A stretch of DNA of 64,000 nucleotides from Xanthomarina sp035306605 (GTDB lineage Bacteria > Bacteroidota > Bacteroidia > Flavobacteriales > Flavobacteriaceae), in the NCBI GenBank assembly GCA_035306605.1, contig DATGNR010000047.1, one strand, 5' to 3'. Both the position numbers and the translations under genes were made by a program. Of this stretch, positions 1-8,240 are shown in pieces. Under the pieces are notes generated by a model. That model searched no databases. It was given only the letters and a program-made list of their open reading frames with translations, and was not told the origin of the DNA. Each line of letters begins with the position of its first letter. Within the stretch, counting starts at the first letter, position 1.

Positions 1-479
1 TTAAATTCGGTTACGGCTTCTCCTCTAACGGTGTTATTCAATACTTTTCCATTATTTGATTTTTGAAGATATATTCCGAAAAACAGTTTTTCCAACTCCA
101 AATTCTGGATGGTAAAGCCTTCACTTCGGACAACTCTTACAGCGGCATAGTCGGTGGTATAGCTCACGCCGACATTTATAATCTTAAATCCGTCAAGTGT
201 GACATTATCCGCGCCTATGGTTATGATTTCCCCTTTTTGTTCACCATCTATCGTTGGATGATCTTCGCCAATCAGGGTTATACTTTTATCGATTTTTAAA
301 TTGGCCTCCTTATAAATTCCTTTTTTCACAACAATGGTGTCGCCGTCAGACGCCTCTTGGATTGCTTCACGTATTGTTTTGACTGTACAAGAGGAACAGA
401 CAGTTATTGTTTTTGACCATATATTAGTCAAGGAAAGCAATGCCGTTAAAAAGAAGATTATGTAGTGTTTATTTTTCAA
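1..479 (-). CDS. nosD: NosD copper-maturation protein (3' end outside window)
   Basis: Periplasmic maturation factor for the copper centres of nitrous oxide reductase, here without its C-terminus, which lies beyond position 1. The frame opens with a hydrophobic signal peptide (KNKHYIIFFLTALLSLTNIW), followed by a CSSC pair and the typical start of a right-handed beta-helix: VKTIREAIQEASDGDTIVVK, then KSITLIGE and NVTLDGFKI, the CASH/PbH1 rungs of the NosD family. No ATG or GTG lies in frame ahead of the signal peptide; a TTG at 477-479 is the most plausible start. The gene follows nosL on the same strand, with about 150 bp and a terminator-like hairpin between them. nosF and nosY would be expected next, off the edge. 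Family assignment is firm; the start codon is inferred. Confidence 0.88.
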   Translation of the reverse strand, partial: MKNKHYIIFFLTALLSLTNIWSKTITVCSSCTVKTIREAIQEASDGDTIVVKKGIYKEANLKIDKSITLIGEDHPTIDGEQKGEIITIGADNVTLDGFKIINVGVSYTTDYAAVRVVRSEGFTIQNLELEKLFFGIYLQKSNNGKVLNNTVRGEAVTEF

Positions 480-564
480 AATGAAGTTAAAATTTATCAA
501 TATGAAGTCATTCTCTTTCAAGAGGATCAATAAATGATGCTTTATAAAATTAATGTAATTTTGA

Positions 565-626
565 AATCAAAAAATAGACTTCAGCAAATCTCGGAGATTT
601 TAAATCATTAAAGAACTGCTGAAGCC
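565..626 (-). terminator. Hairpin plus T-tract after nosL
   Basis: Arms CTTCAGCA (579-586) and TGCTGAAG (617-624) enclose a second small palindrome (AAATCTC/GAGATTT). On the minus strand the stem is followed by TATTTTTTG. It lies between nosL and nosD, so it either ends part of the nos transcript or sets the nosL/nosD ratio. No strict TAnnTTTG promoter was found between it and nosD. Confidence 0.7.
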
Positions 627-629
627 TTT

Positions 630-1070
630 TTATTTTCTAATTTTAAGGTGGTCCTGAATTTCTTTCCAGGAATAGATATCTCCAGTAAATTTTTCTTGAG
701 CTTTCTTTCCCGCTTCTTCATTTGAGAATGCCGAAAGATTTTCTCCCATTGGACTTTGCAATTGTTCGCTGACCAAATAAGTAGCCTTCGTAGCATCGAT
801 TAGCTCACCTGGAGCATCAAGGTCTGCCACCAGATAATAAGCCATTTCTGTATCCTTAAACTCATCTTGTACGGAATGCACCATACATTCAATAGCATCA
901 TACTTATAGGCTCTACCTTTTGAAGTCACCAATTGAGAGGCGTGTTGCTTGTCTACAATAGTCATATCACAGAAATGACATGCATCCGAACCGTAATTTA
1001 TTGGTTGGGGGCTCACAGTGCAAGACGCTAAAAAAAGACTTATTATACTTAAGAAAAAAAACTGTTTCAT
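630..1070 (-). CDS. nosL: NosL copper chaperone lipoprotein
   Basis: Outer-envelope copper-binding lipoprotein that supplies copper to apo-NosZ. The 146-residue protein has a lipoprotein leader ending LFLASC (lipidated Cys17) and the family signature SDACHFCDMTI, in which Cys31, Cys34 and Met36 form the Cu(I)-binding C-x2-C-D-M motif. Length and motif order fit the NosL family. It follows the four-helix nos protein by about 110 bp and precedes nosD, as in other Bacteroidota nos clusters. Nothing is missing or truncated. Confidence 0.95.
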   Translation of the reverse strand: MKQFFFLSIISLFLASCTVSPQPINYGSDACHFCDMTIVDKQHASQLVTSKGRAYKYDAIECMVHSVQDEFKDTEMAYYLVADLDAPGELIDATKATYLVSEQLQSPMGENLSAFSNEEAGKKAQEKFTGDIYSWKEIQDHLKIRK

Positions 1071-1180
1071 TTGTTTTAATTTTTAATATTGGATAATCAA
1101 ATTTAAATTTATTCAAAAAAATCTACATATCAATTTCCTATCAGGTCTTACAATTGGTCCACAGTTAAGTTCAGCCCAAA

Positions 1181-1795
1181 TTAAGACACTTTTTGGGATT
1201 CTTTTTTCCCAACAAAGAAGGCTACTACAGTAAGCAACATTCCCACAAATATCATATATGCTCCAGTTGCTGGCCAAGAGTCCACATCAAAGTTCAGCAT
1301 CTTTTGGTAGCCAATCAGTGGTGGCTTATAGGTCATTGGAGTACCATCCAAGTTTTCAAGCTTCATGATTGCTTTCGGATCGAGGTCAGTTCCGTATTCA
1401 ATTAACCATAGGTTGAAATCATACATACCCATAACGCCAAGTATAGACATCAATATGAACCATCCGAGAAACCATTTGTAACTTAATTTTCCGAAGAAAC
1501 CCAGCAAACCGATGATGACCCCAAGAGCCACCATAATCCCAATTACCATTGGAAATACTTGAAATTCCCACATATCTTCTACTTTAGGAATGGTTTTCAT
1601 TCCGATGTAATGGTTAAGGCCGTCAATATTTTGGATATCAAACTCTTCTACCCCCTCAATACCTTGAATATAAATATCCATCCCAAGTGGATCTGGATAT
1701 TGTGGTGCTCCTAACATGATATTCCACAATGGAAACTTGAATAGTCCTAACAACAAAAGCGATCCTATTATCATTATAATACCAGCTTTTTTCAT
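1181..1795 (-). CDS. Four-helix membrane protein of the nos cluster
   Basis: A 204-residue inner-membrane protein between nosZ and nosL. The first helix is at about residues 5-27, a periplasmic stretch at 28-80 holds the phrase IDGLNHYIGM, then helices follow at about 82-103, 106-126 and 178-198. I do not know a characterised function. Its constant position in Bacteroidota nos clusters suggests a part in NosZ maturation or copper handling, and the conserved-looking His and Met residues of the periplasmic loop would suit metal binding, but that is inference. It starts with ATG at 1795, after two hairpins that separate it from nosZ. Confidence 0.75.
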   Translation of the reverse strand: MKKAGIIMIIGSLLLLGLFKFPLWNIMLGAPQYPDPLGMDIYIQGIEGVEEFDIQNIDGLNHYIGMKTIPKVEDMWEFQVFPMVIGIMVALGVIIGLLGFFGKLSYKWFLGWFILMSILGVMGMYDFNLWLIEYGTDLDPKAIMKLENLDGTPMTYKPPLIGYQKMLNFDVDSWPATGAYMIFVGMLLTVVAFFVGKKESQKVS

Positions 1796-1842
1796 AATAA
1801 TTTTAAATTAAATTAACCATTCAGTTAATAGCATTTTTAAAA

Positions 1843-1916
1843 GAAAGGCGAGAGCGATAATTCAACTCTCGCCTCAGAATAAGGAAATAAACACTAAAAC
1901 AAAATTTCCTTATTCT
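1843..1916 (-). terminator. Two tandem hairpins between nosZ and the downstream nos genes
   Basis: Immediately 3' of nosZ are a perfect 13-bp stem (1876-1888 with 1904-1916, arms AGAATAAGGAAAT) and then a perfect 9-bp GC-rich stem (1846-1854 with 1866-1874, arms AGGCGAGAG). On the minus strand the second stem is followed by TTTCTTTTAAAAA. Read in the direction of transcription this looks like a partial terminator, or a pair of 3'-end stabilisers that raise nosZ mRNA relative to downstream genes. Confidence 0.6.
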
Positions 1917-1936
1917 TATATTGTGGTCCTTTATAA

Positions 1937-3910
1937 TTAATCTTCACCTAAAGACCAAGACAACTCAATATTTGAATCTGCCGGAGATACACGGACATAA
2001 CCTTGCATTTCCTGGTGAAGCGCAGAACAGAAATCAGTACAATAGAACGGCCATACACCTACTTGTTTTGGTTCCCAAACCAAGGTCTCTGTAGCTCCTG
2101 GCATAATAAGCATTTCTGCGTTGTTAGCACCAATTACTGCGAAACCATGAGGGACGTCAAAGTCTTGTTCAAGGTTTGTGATATGGAAGTACACCTTGTC
2201 TCCTACCTTAACACCTTCAATATTATCAGGGTTAAAATGGCTACGTATCATATTCATATAGATATGAACATTTTTTCCGTCACGCACAACCTTAGCGTCT
2301 GCAGGAGAAAACGAAGCATATGGGTGTTTATTCTCTGCGAGTTTATAGATTTTTCTAGAGTTCTTTGCAATCAAATCTGCAGGAATAGCAGCGGCATAGT
2401 GTGGTTCTCCAATGGTTGGGAAATCAAGCAACAACTCCATCTTATCACCTGTAATATCAAACAATTGTGCCGATTGAGTCAACTCCGGACCTGTTGGTAG
2501 ATATCTATCTTTTGTAATCTTGTTTAAGGCTACAAAGTATTTACCAAATGGTTTACGTGAATTACCTCCAGGGATCATTCCGTGACCTACAGAGTAAAAC
2601 ACTGGCTGACGATCTAAAACTTCCCAAGTTCCAACTTTCCATTTTACAACTTCAGAAGAAATAAAGAAGGTTGTATATGCATTTCCTTTATCATCAAATT
2701 CAGTATGCAATGGTCCTAAACCTGGTTGCTTCACAACACCTGCAAGGATATCTTCAAAATTCAGGATTGGAATACCATAAGCTTCACCATCAAATTTCTT
2801 GTTTTCAATAGCATCAAGCATCTTGGTAAAACTGTGCACTGTTAAGTCGGCAGATAGTTTTCCGTTACCAATAATGTATTCTCCTGTTGGGTCGACGTCA
2901 CATCCGTGAGGCGATTTTGGAGTTGGTAAGAAATATACAGCTCCAGGAACATCCATTGGATTTACGGTCAATACTTCTTTCAACATTGTAGAAGTGGCTA
3001 TATGCGTGTGCTCATCCATGATATTGTGTGCATAGTTGGCAGGAACCATTTTCCCACCACCATTGTTCACATATTCCTCAATCTTTTTCCAGTTAATGGC
3101 AGCAATGAAATCTTTATCATTTTGTGATGCGTTAACTTCCAAAAGTGAGTGGGCTTCTTCAGTATTATAAGTGGTAAAGAAGAACCAACCGTGACTCTTG
3201 TCACGCCCAGGGTGAGAAAGATCATAGTTAAATCCAGGCATAATCAACTGGAACTTAATTCCCATTCTTCCCGTTTCTTGATCAACACTGATAAACGTTA
3301 AAGAGCCTTTAAAATTCCCTTTGTATTCATTGATCGGCATGTCTTTCTGTGGGATTGGCACAGAGAAACGTGTTCCCGCTACCACGTATTCAGTGTTTTC
3401 GGTAATAAACGATGAACTGTGGTTACCTGCACTGTTTGGGATTTCAATAATTTCCTCAGTTTTGAAATTCTGTAATCCAATTCTTGCAATACGAGGCGTG
3501 TTATTTCCATTGATAAAAATCCAACGGCCATCCAATTCACCATTTGTTTGTGAAATATCAGGGTGGTGAGAGTCATCCCAAGGCACAAAACCGTATGACG
3601 TATTCAACATTGGTTTGGTCTCCTCGGTATAACCATAGCCATTTTCAGGATTTTGGGAAAACACTGGAAGTACTTTTAACATTCGTCCTGATGGCAGTCC
3701 ATAAACACTAAGCTGTCCACTAAATCCACCTGACATAAATGCATAGTATTCGTCAAGCTCACCAGGAGCTACATACACCCTCTCCGCAGCATTGGTAGCA
3801 AGACCGCCTTGAGCGCCCTTTTTACCTTTTTTATTTTGACCTCCATCATTGCAGCTAACCATTGCGGCCACCATAATAAGTGAGAATAATATATTAATTG
3901 ATTTTTTCAT
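1937..3910 (-). CDS. nosZ: Nitrous oxide reductase, clade II (NosZ)
   Basis: Terminal enzyme of denitrification, reducing N2O to N2 in the periplasm. The 657-residue protein has the N-terminal seven-bladed propeller that holds the CuZ cluster and a C-terminal cupredoxin with the binuclear CuA site: His588 (HGF), Cys624 and Cys628 in CTDFCSALHQEM, His632 and Met635. The leader (MKKSINILFSLIMVAAMVSC) is a plain Sec/lipoprotein type with no twin-arginine, as in clade II enzymes; a Lys/Gly-rich linker follows. It is preceded by the fasciclin gene (33 bp) and the cytochrome c gene, which probably feeds electrons to CuA. The ligand set looks complete, so an active enzyme is expected. Confidence 0.98.
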   Translation of the reverse strand: MKKSINILFSLIMVAAMVSCNDGGQNKKGKKGAQGGLATNAAERVYVAPGELDEYYAFMSGGFSGQLSVYGLPSGRMLKVLPVFSQNPENGYGYTEETKPMLNTSYGFVPWDDSHHPDISQTNGELDGRWIFINGNNTPRIARIGLQNFKTEEIIEIPNSAGNHSSSFITENTEYVVAGTRFSVPIPQKDMPINEYKGNFKGSLTFISVDQETGRMGIKFQLIMPGFNYDLSHPGRDKSHGWFFFTTYNTEEAHSLLEVNASQNDKDFIAAINWKKIEEYVNNGGGKMVPANYAHNIMDEHTHIATSTMLKEVLTVNPMDVPGAVYFLPTPKSPHGCDVDPTGEYIIGNGKLSADLTVHSFTKMLDAIENKKFDGEAYGIPILNFEDILAGVVKQPGLGPLHTEFDDKGNAYTTFFISSEVVKWKVGTWEVLDRQPVFYSVGHGMIPGGNSRKPFGKYFVALNKITKDRYLPTGPELTQSAQLFDITGDKMELLLDFPTIGEPHYAAAIPADLIAKNSRKIYKLAENKHPYASFSPADAKVVRDGKNVHIYMNMIRSHFNPDNIEGVKVGDKVYFHITNLEQDFDVPHGFAVIGANNAEMLIMPGATETLVWEPKQVGVWPFYCTDFCSALHQEMQGYVRVSPADSNIELSWSLGED

Positions 3911-3943
3911 TGTTCTATTTATTTACATTAAATTGATTTATAG

Positions 3944-4516
3944 TTAATTTGCTGGTAATATCACTTTATCCACTACGTGAACAATTCCGTTTCCTGCAGG
4001 AATACTCGCTAAAATTTTAGCACCACCTACATAAACGTCGTCACCCTTTACTTCAATAGTTACATCCTCATTATTTGCTTGTCCTAGTTTTTTAAACTTT
4101 TTAAGAAAATCTTTCGAATAGTTTCCAGGGGTTACGTGATTTTTTAAAATAAAAGCCAATTTATCTTTATTTTCAGGTTTCAGTAACTCTTCTACTGTTC
4201 CTGATGGTAAGGCATTAAAAGCTTCATTTGTTGGCGCAAACACCATTAAAGGCCCAGCGTTAACCAAAGCATTTTCAAGTTGTGCTGCTTGCACTGCTGC
4301 CACTAGAGTTGTGTGATCTGGAGAGCCTATAGCAATTTGCAAGACATTGGGTGCTGACTCATCGTCTTCGATAAAAGCCTGACCTTGCCTCTTGGTTACC
4401 TCGTTAGCAGTAGCTGGCGTTGTTGTGTCTTCTGTATTAGTTGTATTGTCTTTACAAGACATAAACAATACAATTAAACAAGCTGTGATTAAAAATTTAA
4501 GGTTGGTTGTTTTCAT
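3944..4516 (-). CDS. Fasciclin-domain lipoprotein of the nos operon
   Basis: A 190-residue lipoprotein (lipobox LFMSC, Cys21) with one FAS1 domain at about residues 55-190. It shows the two FAS1 hallmarks: GPLMVFAPTNEAFNALP near the middle and GNGIVHVVDKVILP at the end. FAS1 domains are usually adhesion or binding modules. Position between the cytochrome c gene (6 bp upstream) and nosZ (33 bp downstream) makes it part of the nos transcript. Its role in N2O reduction is unknown; I infer only co-expression. Confidence 0.9.
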   Translation of the reverse strand: MKTTNLKFLITACLIVLFMSCKDNTTNTEDTTTPATANEVTKRQGQAFIEDDESAPNVLQIAIGSPDHTTLVAAVQAAQLENALVNAGPLMVFAPTNEAFNALPSGTVEELLKPENKDKLAFILKNHVTPGNYSKDFLKKFKKLGQANNEDVTIEVKGDDVYVGGAKILASIPAGNGIVHVVDKVILPAN

Positions 4517-4522
4517 ATAAAA

Positions 4523-5026
4523 TTATTTTAGGGTTCTAAAATATTCCAGTACAGCTCTAGCTTCTTCTTCAGTTAAATTTTGATTTGCCATTGGAGAGCC
4601 GTTAAATTCAACTAACAATTCTTTCGCTAAAGGATCCGATTGCGTCATTTCTTCTGGATTTAAAATCATGTTCATAATCCATTCTGGCGTTCTGCGTTCT
4701 AAAATTCCTGTTGGCGCTGGTCCAATAAACTTTTTATCGGTTCTGTGACAAGCTGTACACATTTTTTTAAAAACATCTTCTCCTTTCGCAGCCATACTTT
4801 GATCTATTTCCGCTGGTAATTCTAAAGATTTAATTGGGCCAATCCCTTTATTGGTTAAATCTACTTTTTCGGAAGCTTTTACTGTTTCAACCTTAGGAGT
4901 CTCTTTTTTTTCCGTTGGTGCTTTTTTCTGAAAAGTAATTGTTTCTTCCTTTTTTTCTTCCTTTCCACCACAGCTAATTAGTAGTGAAATAAATAGTGCT
5001 GTAAAAACTTTTAGTGTTGATTTCAT
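4523..5026 (-). CDS. Class I cytochrome c lipoprotein, first gene of the nos operon
   Basis: A 167-residue lipoprotein (lipobox LLISC, Cys19) with a charged Lys/Glu linker at 20-60 and one class I cytochrome c domain at about 75-167. Heme attachment is at Cys90-x2-Cys93-His94 and the likely axial ligand is Met146 in SPMANQ. As first gene of the operon it is the probable electron donor to NosZ, receiving electrons from the quinol pool by way of a bc1/ACIII-type complex; this is inferred from position. A CRP/FNR-type box, a TAnnTTTG element and an AGGA-N8-TCC operator lie just upstream. Confidence 0.92.
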   Translation of the reverse strand: MKSTLKVFTALFISLLISCGGKEEKKEETITFQKKAPTEKKETPKVETVKASEKVDLTNKGIGPIKSLELPAEIDQSMAAKGEDVFKKMCTACHRTDKKFIGPAPTGILERRTPEWIMNMILNPEEMTQSDPLAKELLVEFNGSPMANQNLTEEEARAVLEYFRTLK

Positions 5027-5049
5027 GGTATATTTTATTAATAATATTA

Positions 5050-5057
5050 CAAATGTA
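5050..5057 (-). promoter_or_regulatory. -7 element of the nos operon promoter
   Basis: TACATTTG on the minus strand, a perfect match to the Bacteroidota -7 consensus TAnnTTTG, 24 bp ahead of the start codon of the cytochrome c gene. No clear -33 TTTG is present, as expected for an activator-dependent promoter. Confidence 0.75.
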
Positions 5058-5079
5058 AAAGCTAAAGACTGAAGAAAGT

Positions 5080-5093
5080 ATGATATTAATCAT
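5080..5093 (-). promoter_or_regulatory. CRP/FNR-type activator box of the nos operon
   Basis: ATGATATTAATCAT, an ATGA-N6-TCAT palindrome with TGAT/ATCA half-sites like those of FNR-family proteins. Its centre (5086.5) is 36.5 bp from the last base of the -7 element, placing it near -41.5, the class II activation position. The same geometry is found at hemN and nirK. Confidence 0.75.
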
Positions 5094-5096
5094 ATT

Positions 5097-5114
5097 CAGG
5101 ATAAAAAAGTCCTA
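5097..5114 (-). promoter_or_regulatory. AGGA-N8-TCC operator at the nos promoter
   Basis: Read on the plus strand CAGGATAAAAAAGTCCTA, nearly identical to the inverted repeat in front of the Rrf2-family gene at 54729 (TAGGATAAAAATGTCCTA). It lies directly upstream of the FNR-like box. A likely binding site for the NsrR-like regulator encoded at the other end of the window. Confidence 0.6.
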
Positions 5115-5196
5115 TATAATACAGTTTAATTAATACATTTTACCTTGAACAACCATTATAAATACAATTCACTAAAAATCAACGAAACACCAACAT

Positions 5197-5233
5197 TTAA
5201 AACAAAAAAGAGTTAAACCGAAGTTTAACTCTT
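5197..5233 (-). terminator. Terminator of the hemN-usp transcript
   Basis: An 11-bp perfect stem (5208-5218 with 5223-5233, AAGAGTTAAAC) with a TTCG tetraloop on the minus strand, followed by TTTTTTGTTTT. It sits 3' of the universal stress gene and insulates it from the nos promoter. Confidence 0.88.
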
Positions 5234-5275
5234 ATCTAAAAACCAAACAATTTTTAACTACTAAAACTATATATT

Positions 5276-6109
5276 TTACATTTTAAATGTCATAACTGGC
5301 AAAGTGGAATGATTGGCAATATCTTCAGAAATACTTCCTTCAAAAAAATGAGCTATTCCTTTTCTTCCGTGTGTTGCAACTGCAATTAAATCAGCCCCCA
5401 TAACATTTGCAAAATTTAAGATACCTTTTTCAATGGTATAATCGTTTACATAATTTACTTTATTAATTTTCTCTAAACTACCTTCAGCTTTTCTTAAAAA
5501 ATTAGCTACTTGTTTTTCAATTTCACTAGAACTTTTAAATTTAGATCCTGGTAAATTAACATGTACCAAGTGCATAATTGCTCCTAGTTTTTTAACCATT
5601 TCTTTCGCTCTATTATATTGTTCTATGGCTTCTTCTGAAAAATCACAAGCAAAAACCACATTTTCAAATTCCATTAAAATAGGATTGTGTTTAATTACCA
5701 AGACTGGTATTTCTGAATGCCTAACAACCTTTTCTGTATTTGAACCAATTAAGATTCCTTTTATCCCACTGGCTCCTTGAGATCCCATTACAATTAAATC
5801 AGCTTCATGTTCTTTTGCTATATCATTAATCTCACTAAACACCTTAAATTGCTTGACAATAGGAGTTACTTTGATATTCTTTAAATAGTCTTTATCTAAA
5901 AACTCTTCAAATTTCTTCTCTGCCAACCTAAGAAAATAAATAGTCTCCGTTTGTTTTGCATCATCTGCCTTTGTAAAAACGGCATTTGAAATTTCCAACA
6001 TATGTAAAGTTAGAATTTCTGAATTATTCCTATTCGCTAAAGCAGCAGCGGCTTCTAAAGCAAATTCCGATTGCTCTGAAAAATCTACCGGTACTATTAT
6101 TTTTTTCAT
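5276..6109 (-). CDS. Tandem universal stress protein (UspA family)
   Basis: A 277-residue cytoplasmic protein built of two Usp domains (about 1-140 and 148-277). Domain 1 begins KKIIVPVDFSEQSEFAL and ends with the nucleotide-binding loop GSQGASGIKGILIGSNTEKV, matching G-2x-G-9x-G-S/T. Domain 2 has the related THGRKGIAHFFEGSISEDI. Such double Usp proteins often accompany anaerobic or respiratory genes in Bacteroidota. It follows hemN by 18 bp on the same strand and shares its terminator, so it is probably expressed from the FNR-box promoter of hemN when oxygen is low. Confidence 0.92.
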   Translation of the reverse strand: MKKIIVPVDFSEQSEFALEAAAALANRNNSEILTLHMLEISNAVFTKADDAKQTETIYFLRLAEKKFEEFLDKDYLKNIKVTPIVKQFKVFSEINDIAKEHEADLIVMGSQGASGIKGILIGSNTEKVVRHSEIPVLVIKHNPILMEFENVVFACDFSEEAIEQYNRAKEMVKKLGAIMHLVHVNLPGSKFKSSSEIEKQVANFLRKAEGSLEKINKVNYVNDYTIEKGILNFANVMGADLIAVATHGRKGIAHFFEGSISEDIANHSTLPVMTFKM

Positions 6110-6127
6110 GGTATTGGTTGTCAGTTT

Positions 6128-7492
6128 TTAAATAGTCATTGAGAATAATTGGGTCTCGGGCATATTTTCTTGTAACAGTAAATCGAAGGCCATGCAAATG
6201 TTTCTTACAAATGGTTTCCCCTTTTCTGTAACTTGAATATTGTTTTCATGAATGCTAATTAATCCATCGACTTCCATTTCCCCTAGCCTTTCTAAAACCT
6301 CTGGAAGTTCTTCAAAATAAAGTTCCTTATTACCCCAAGACGTCTGGAATTGACACATAAGATTTAAAATATGCTTTCTAATAATTAAATCTTTTTCGTT
6401 TAAAAGATGTCCTCTATAAATAGGAATAATGTTTTCGTTTATTAAATGATAGTATTCCTCCAAGCCTTTAACATTTTGAGCAAAACCATACCAGCTATCG
6501 CTAATAGACGATACTCCCAGTCCGATCATAGCTTGAGTTTTGGATGCTGTGTAGCCCATAAAGTTTCTATGCAGCTCCCTTTGGTTTATAGATTTATATA
6601 GTGAATCTGATTTTAATGCAAAATGATCCATACCTATTTCAACAAATCCAGCTTCAGCAAGAAGCTCTTTCCCTAACTCGTATTGTCTTCTTTTTGTTTC
6701 AGGAGTTGGCAGATCTTCTTCTTTAAAACCTCGTTGTCCATTTCCTTTTATCCAGGGAACATGAGCGTAGCTATAAAATGCTAACCTATCCGGCATAAGC
6801 ATTTTGGTTTTTTTTATAGTTTCTTCTATATGTTCTATGGTTTGAAATGGCAATCCAAAAATTATATCATGACTTACAGAGGTGTAACCAATTTCTCTAG
6901 CTTCGTCTGTAACGCGTTTCACATTTTCAAAAGGCTGAATTCTATGAATGGCCTTTTGCACAACTTCGTTATAGTCTTGGACTCCAAAACTTACACGTCT
7001 GAAACCTAAATCAAAAAGGATTTGCAAGTGCTCTTTGGTTGTATTGTTTGGATGGCCTTCAAAACTAAACTCATAACCTTCAGCCAAAGTGGCCTTTCTT
7101 AAAAGTGCCTCTATCAGCCGTTTTAAGTTAGCTGTAGAAAAAAAAGTTGGAGTTCCTCCACCTAGGTGGATTTCTTTTATATTAGGTTTGGTGTCAAATA
7201 AATTGCAATATAAATCCCATTCTTTAAGAACAGCTGTTATATATGGAGACTCCACTTCATGACGTTTTGTAATACGTTTATTACATCCACAAAACGTACA
7301 TAAACTTTCACAAAATGGTAAATGCAAATACAAACTCAAGCCTTCTGAACTATTACTCTCGTTAAACGATTTGACTAGAGAGTCCTTCCATGCTTTGGAA
7401 GAAAATGTATTATTATTCCAATATGGTACAGTTGGATAGCTAGTGTATCTAGGACCAGCTACATTATATTTGTTTATTAACGAATTCTTCAT
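6128..7492 (-). CDS. hemN: Oxygen-independent coproporphyrinogen III oxidase
   Basis: Radical-SAM enzyme that decarboxylates coproporphyrinogen III to protoporphyrinogen IX without oxygen, letting the cell make heme for nitrite and nitrous oxide respiration. In the 454-residue form, the cluster motif is Cys61-x3-Cys65-x2-Cys68 followed by Cys70 (FCESLCTFCGCN), preceded by YLHLPF, and GGGTPT is the glycine motif. The N-terminus NKYNVAGPRYTSYPT is typical of true HemN rather than HemW. I chose ATG at 7492, with GGAG just upstream; a further in-frame ATG at 7537 would place translation upstream of the predicted transcription start. Probably co-transcribed with the usp gene. Confidence 0.95.
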   Translation of the reverse strand: MKNSLINKYNVAGPRYTSYPTVPYWNNNTFSSKAWKDSLVKSFNESNSSEGLSLYLHLPFCESLCTFCGCNKRITKRHEVESPYITAVLKEWDLYCNLFDTKPNIKEIHLGGGTPTFFSTANLKRLIEALLRKATLAEGYEFSFEGHPNNTTKEHLQILFDLGFRRVSFGVQDYNEVVQKAIHRIQPFENVKRVTDEAREIGYTSVSHDIIFGLPFQTIEHIEETIKKTKMLMPDRLAFYSYAHVPWIKGNGQRGFKEEDLPTPETKRRQYELGKELLAEAGFVEIGMDHFALKSDSLYKSINQRELHRNFMGYTASKTQAMIGLGVSSISDSWYGFAQNVKGLEEYYHLINENIIPIYRGHLLNEKDLIIRKHILNLMCQFQTSWGNKELYFEELPEVLERLGEMEVDGLISIHENNIQVTEKGKPFVRNICMAFDLLLQENMPETQLFSMTI

Positions 7493-7510
7493 ATCTCCAT
7501 AAATCAGATA

Positions 7511-7518
7511 CAAAAATA
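7511..7518 (-). promoter_or_regulatory. -7 element of the hemN promoter
   Basis: TATTTTTG on the minus strand, a perfect TAnnTTTG. It supports the downstream ATG at 7492 as the hemN start. Confidence 0.7.
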
Positions 7519-7537
7519 TATTTAAACAGAGTTGCAT

Positions 7538-7557
7538 AATATGATTTTTGTCATATT
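7538..7557 (-). promoter_or_regulatory. CRP/FNR-type activator box of hemN
   Basis: Seven-bp arms AATATGA and TCATATT around a 6-nt spacer; core ATGATTTTTGTCAT at 7541-7554. The centre (7547.5) is 36.5 bp from the last base of the TAnnTTTG element, identical to the nos and nirK promoters. Confidence 0.75.
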
Positions 7558-7594
7558 AGCTAGTTTAAAATTATTAAACCTTCCATATAATGTG

Positions 7595-7602
7595 TAACTT
7601 TG
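7595..7602 (+). promoter_or_regulatory. -7 element of the superoxide dismutase gene
   Basis: TAACTTTG, a perfect TAnnTTTG 26 bp ahead of the ATG at 7629. The hemN box lies about 54 bp from it, so class II activation of this promoter by the same protein is not expected. Confidence 0.6.
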
Positions 7603-7628
7603 AGTGAACATTAAAATATTATTTTAAA

Positions 7629-8216
7629 ATGAAAAAACCAATTTCAATTGCCTTATTGTTAACGTTAAGCATAGCAATAAGTTGTAAAAACGACAAAAAA
7701 GAAAACGTTGAAACCGAAGTTACAGTCACTGAAGAGAAAGCTCCAGAAACTGTAAAGGAGGAGGTTAAAAAAGTAAAAATAAGCTTAGAACCTAAAAGTG
7801 ATAGTAAAGTAAGTGGCTCAGCTGTATTTACAGAAAAAGACGGACAAGTAACTATGGTGGCAGTATTTGAAGGCCTATCGGAAGGAACGCACGCCATTCA
7901 CTTACATGAAAAGGCTGATTGCTCTGCCGCTGATGGAACTTCTAGTGGAGGCCACTGGAACCCAACAAACGAACCACATGGTAAGTGGGGCGATGCTAAA
8001 GGCTATCATAAAGGAGATATAGGAAATATGGAAGCTGACGCCAATGGTAATGCTACCATTTCTTTTAGCACAGACCAATGGTGTATTGGTTGTGGCGATC
8101 CAAACAAAGACATTCTTAACAAAGCTGTTATTGTTCATGATTCTGCCGACGATTTTAAATCTCAACCAACAGGTAATGCTGGCGGACGTGTAAGTTGTGG
8201 TGGTGTTATTAAATAA
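7629..8216 (+). CDS. sodC: Copper/zinc superoxide dismutase lipoprotein
   Basis: Extracytoplasmic enzyme that dismutates superoxide. The 195-residue protein has a lipobox (AISC, Cys19) and an acidic/Val-rich linker to about residue 55, then the SOD fold. Metal ligands are all visible: HLHE (Cu), GGHWNP (bridging His), EPHG, YHKGD (Zn His and Asp) and IVHD (Cu). The Cys pair DCSAAD and GRVSCGG would give the structural disulfide. It is divergent from hemN. Product is firm; the cellular location on the outer envelope follows from the lipobox. Confidence 0.95.
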   Translation: MKKPISIALLLTLSIAISCKNDKKENVETEVTVTEEKAPETVKEEVKKVKISLEPKSDSKVSGSAVFTEKDGQVTMVAVFEGLSEGTHAIHLHEKADCSAADGTSSGGHWNPTNEPHGKWGDAKGYHKGDIGNMEADANGNATISFSTDQWCIGCGDPNKDILNKAVIVHDSADDFKSQPTGNAGGRVSCGGVIK

Positions 8217-8240
8217 TATCGGTTAAACTTAAAGTACCAG

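Noticed and set aside
63..299. Open frame on the plus strand at the left edge
   Set aside because: It lies wholly opposite nosD, whose beta-helix sequence and signal peptide are clear on the minus strand.
2003..2500. A 165-codon plus-strand frame inside nosZ
   Set aside because: Shadow of nosZ; the minus-strand frame has every CuA ligand and family motif.
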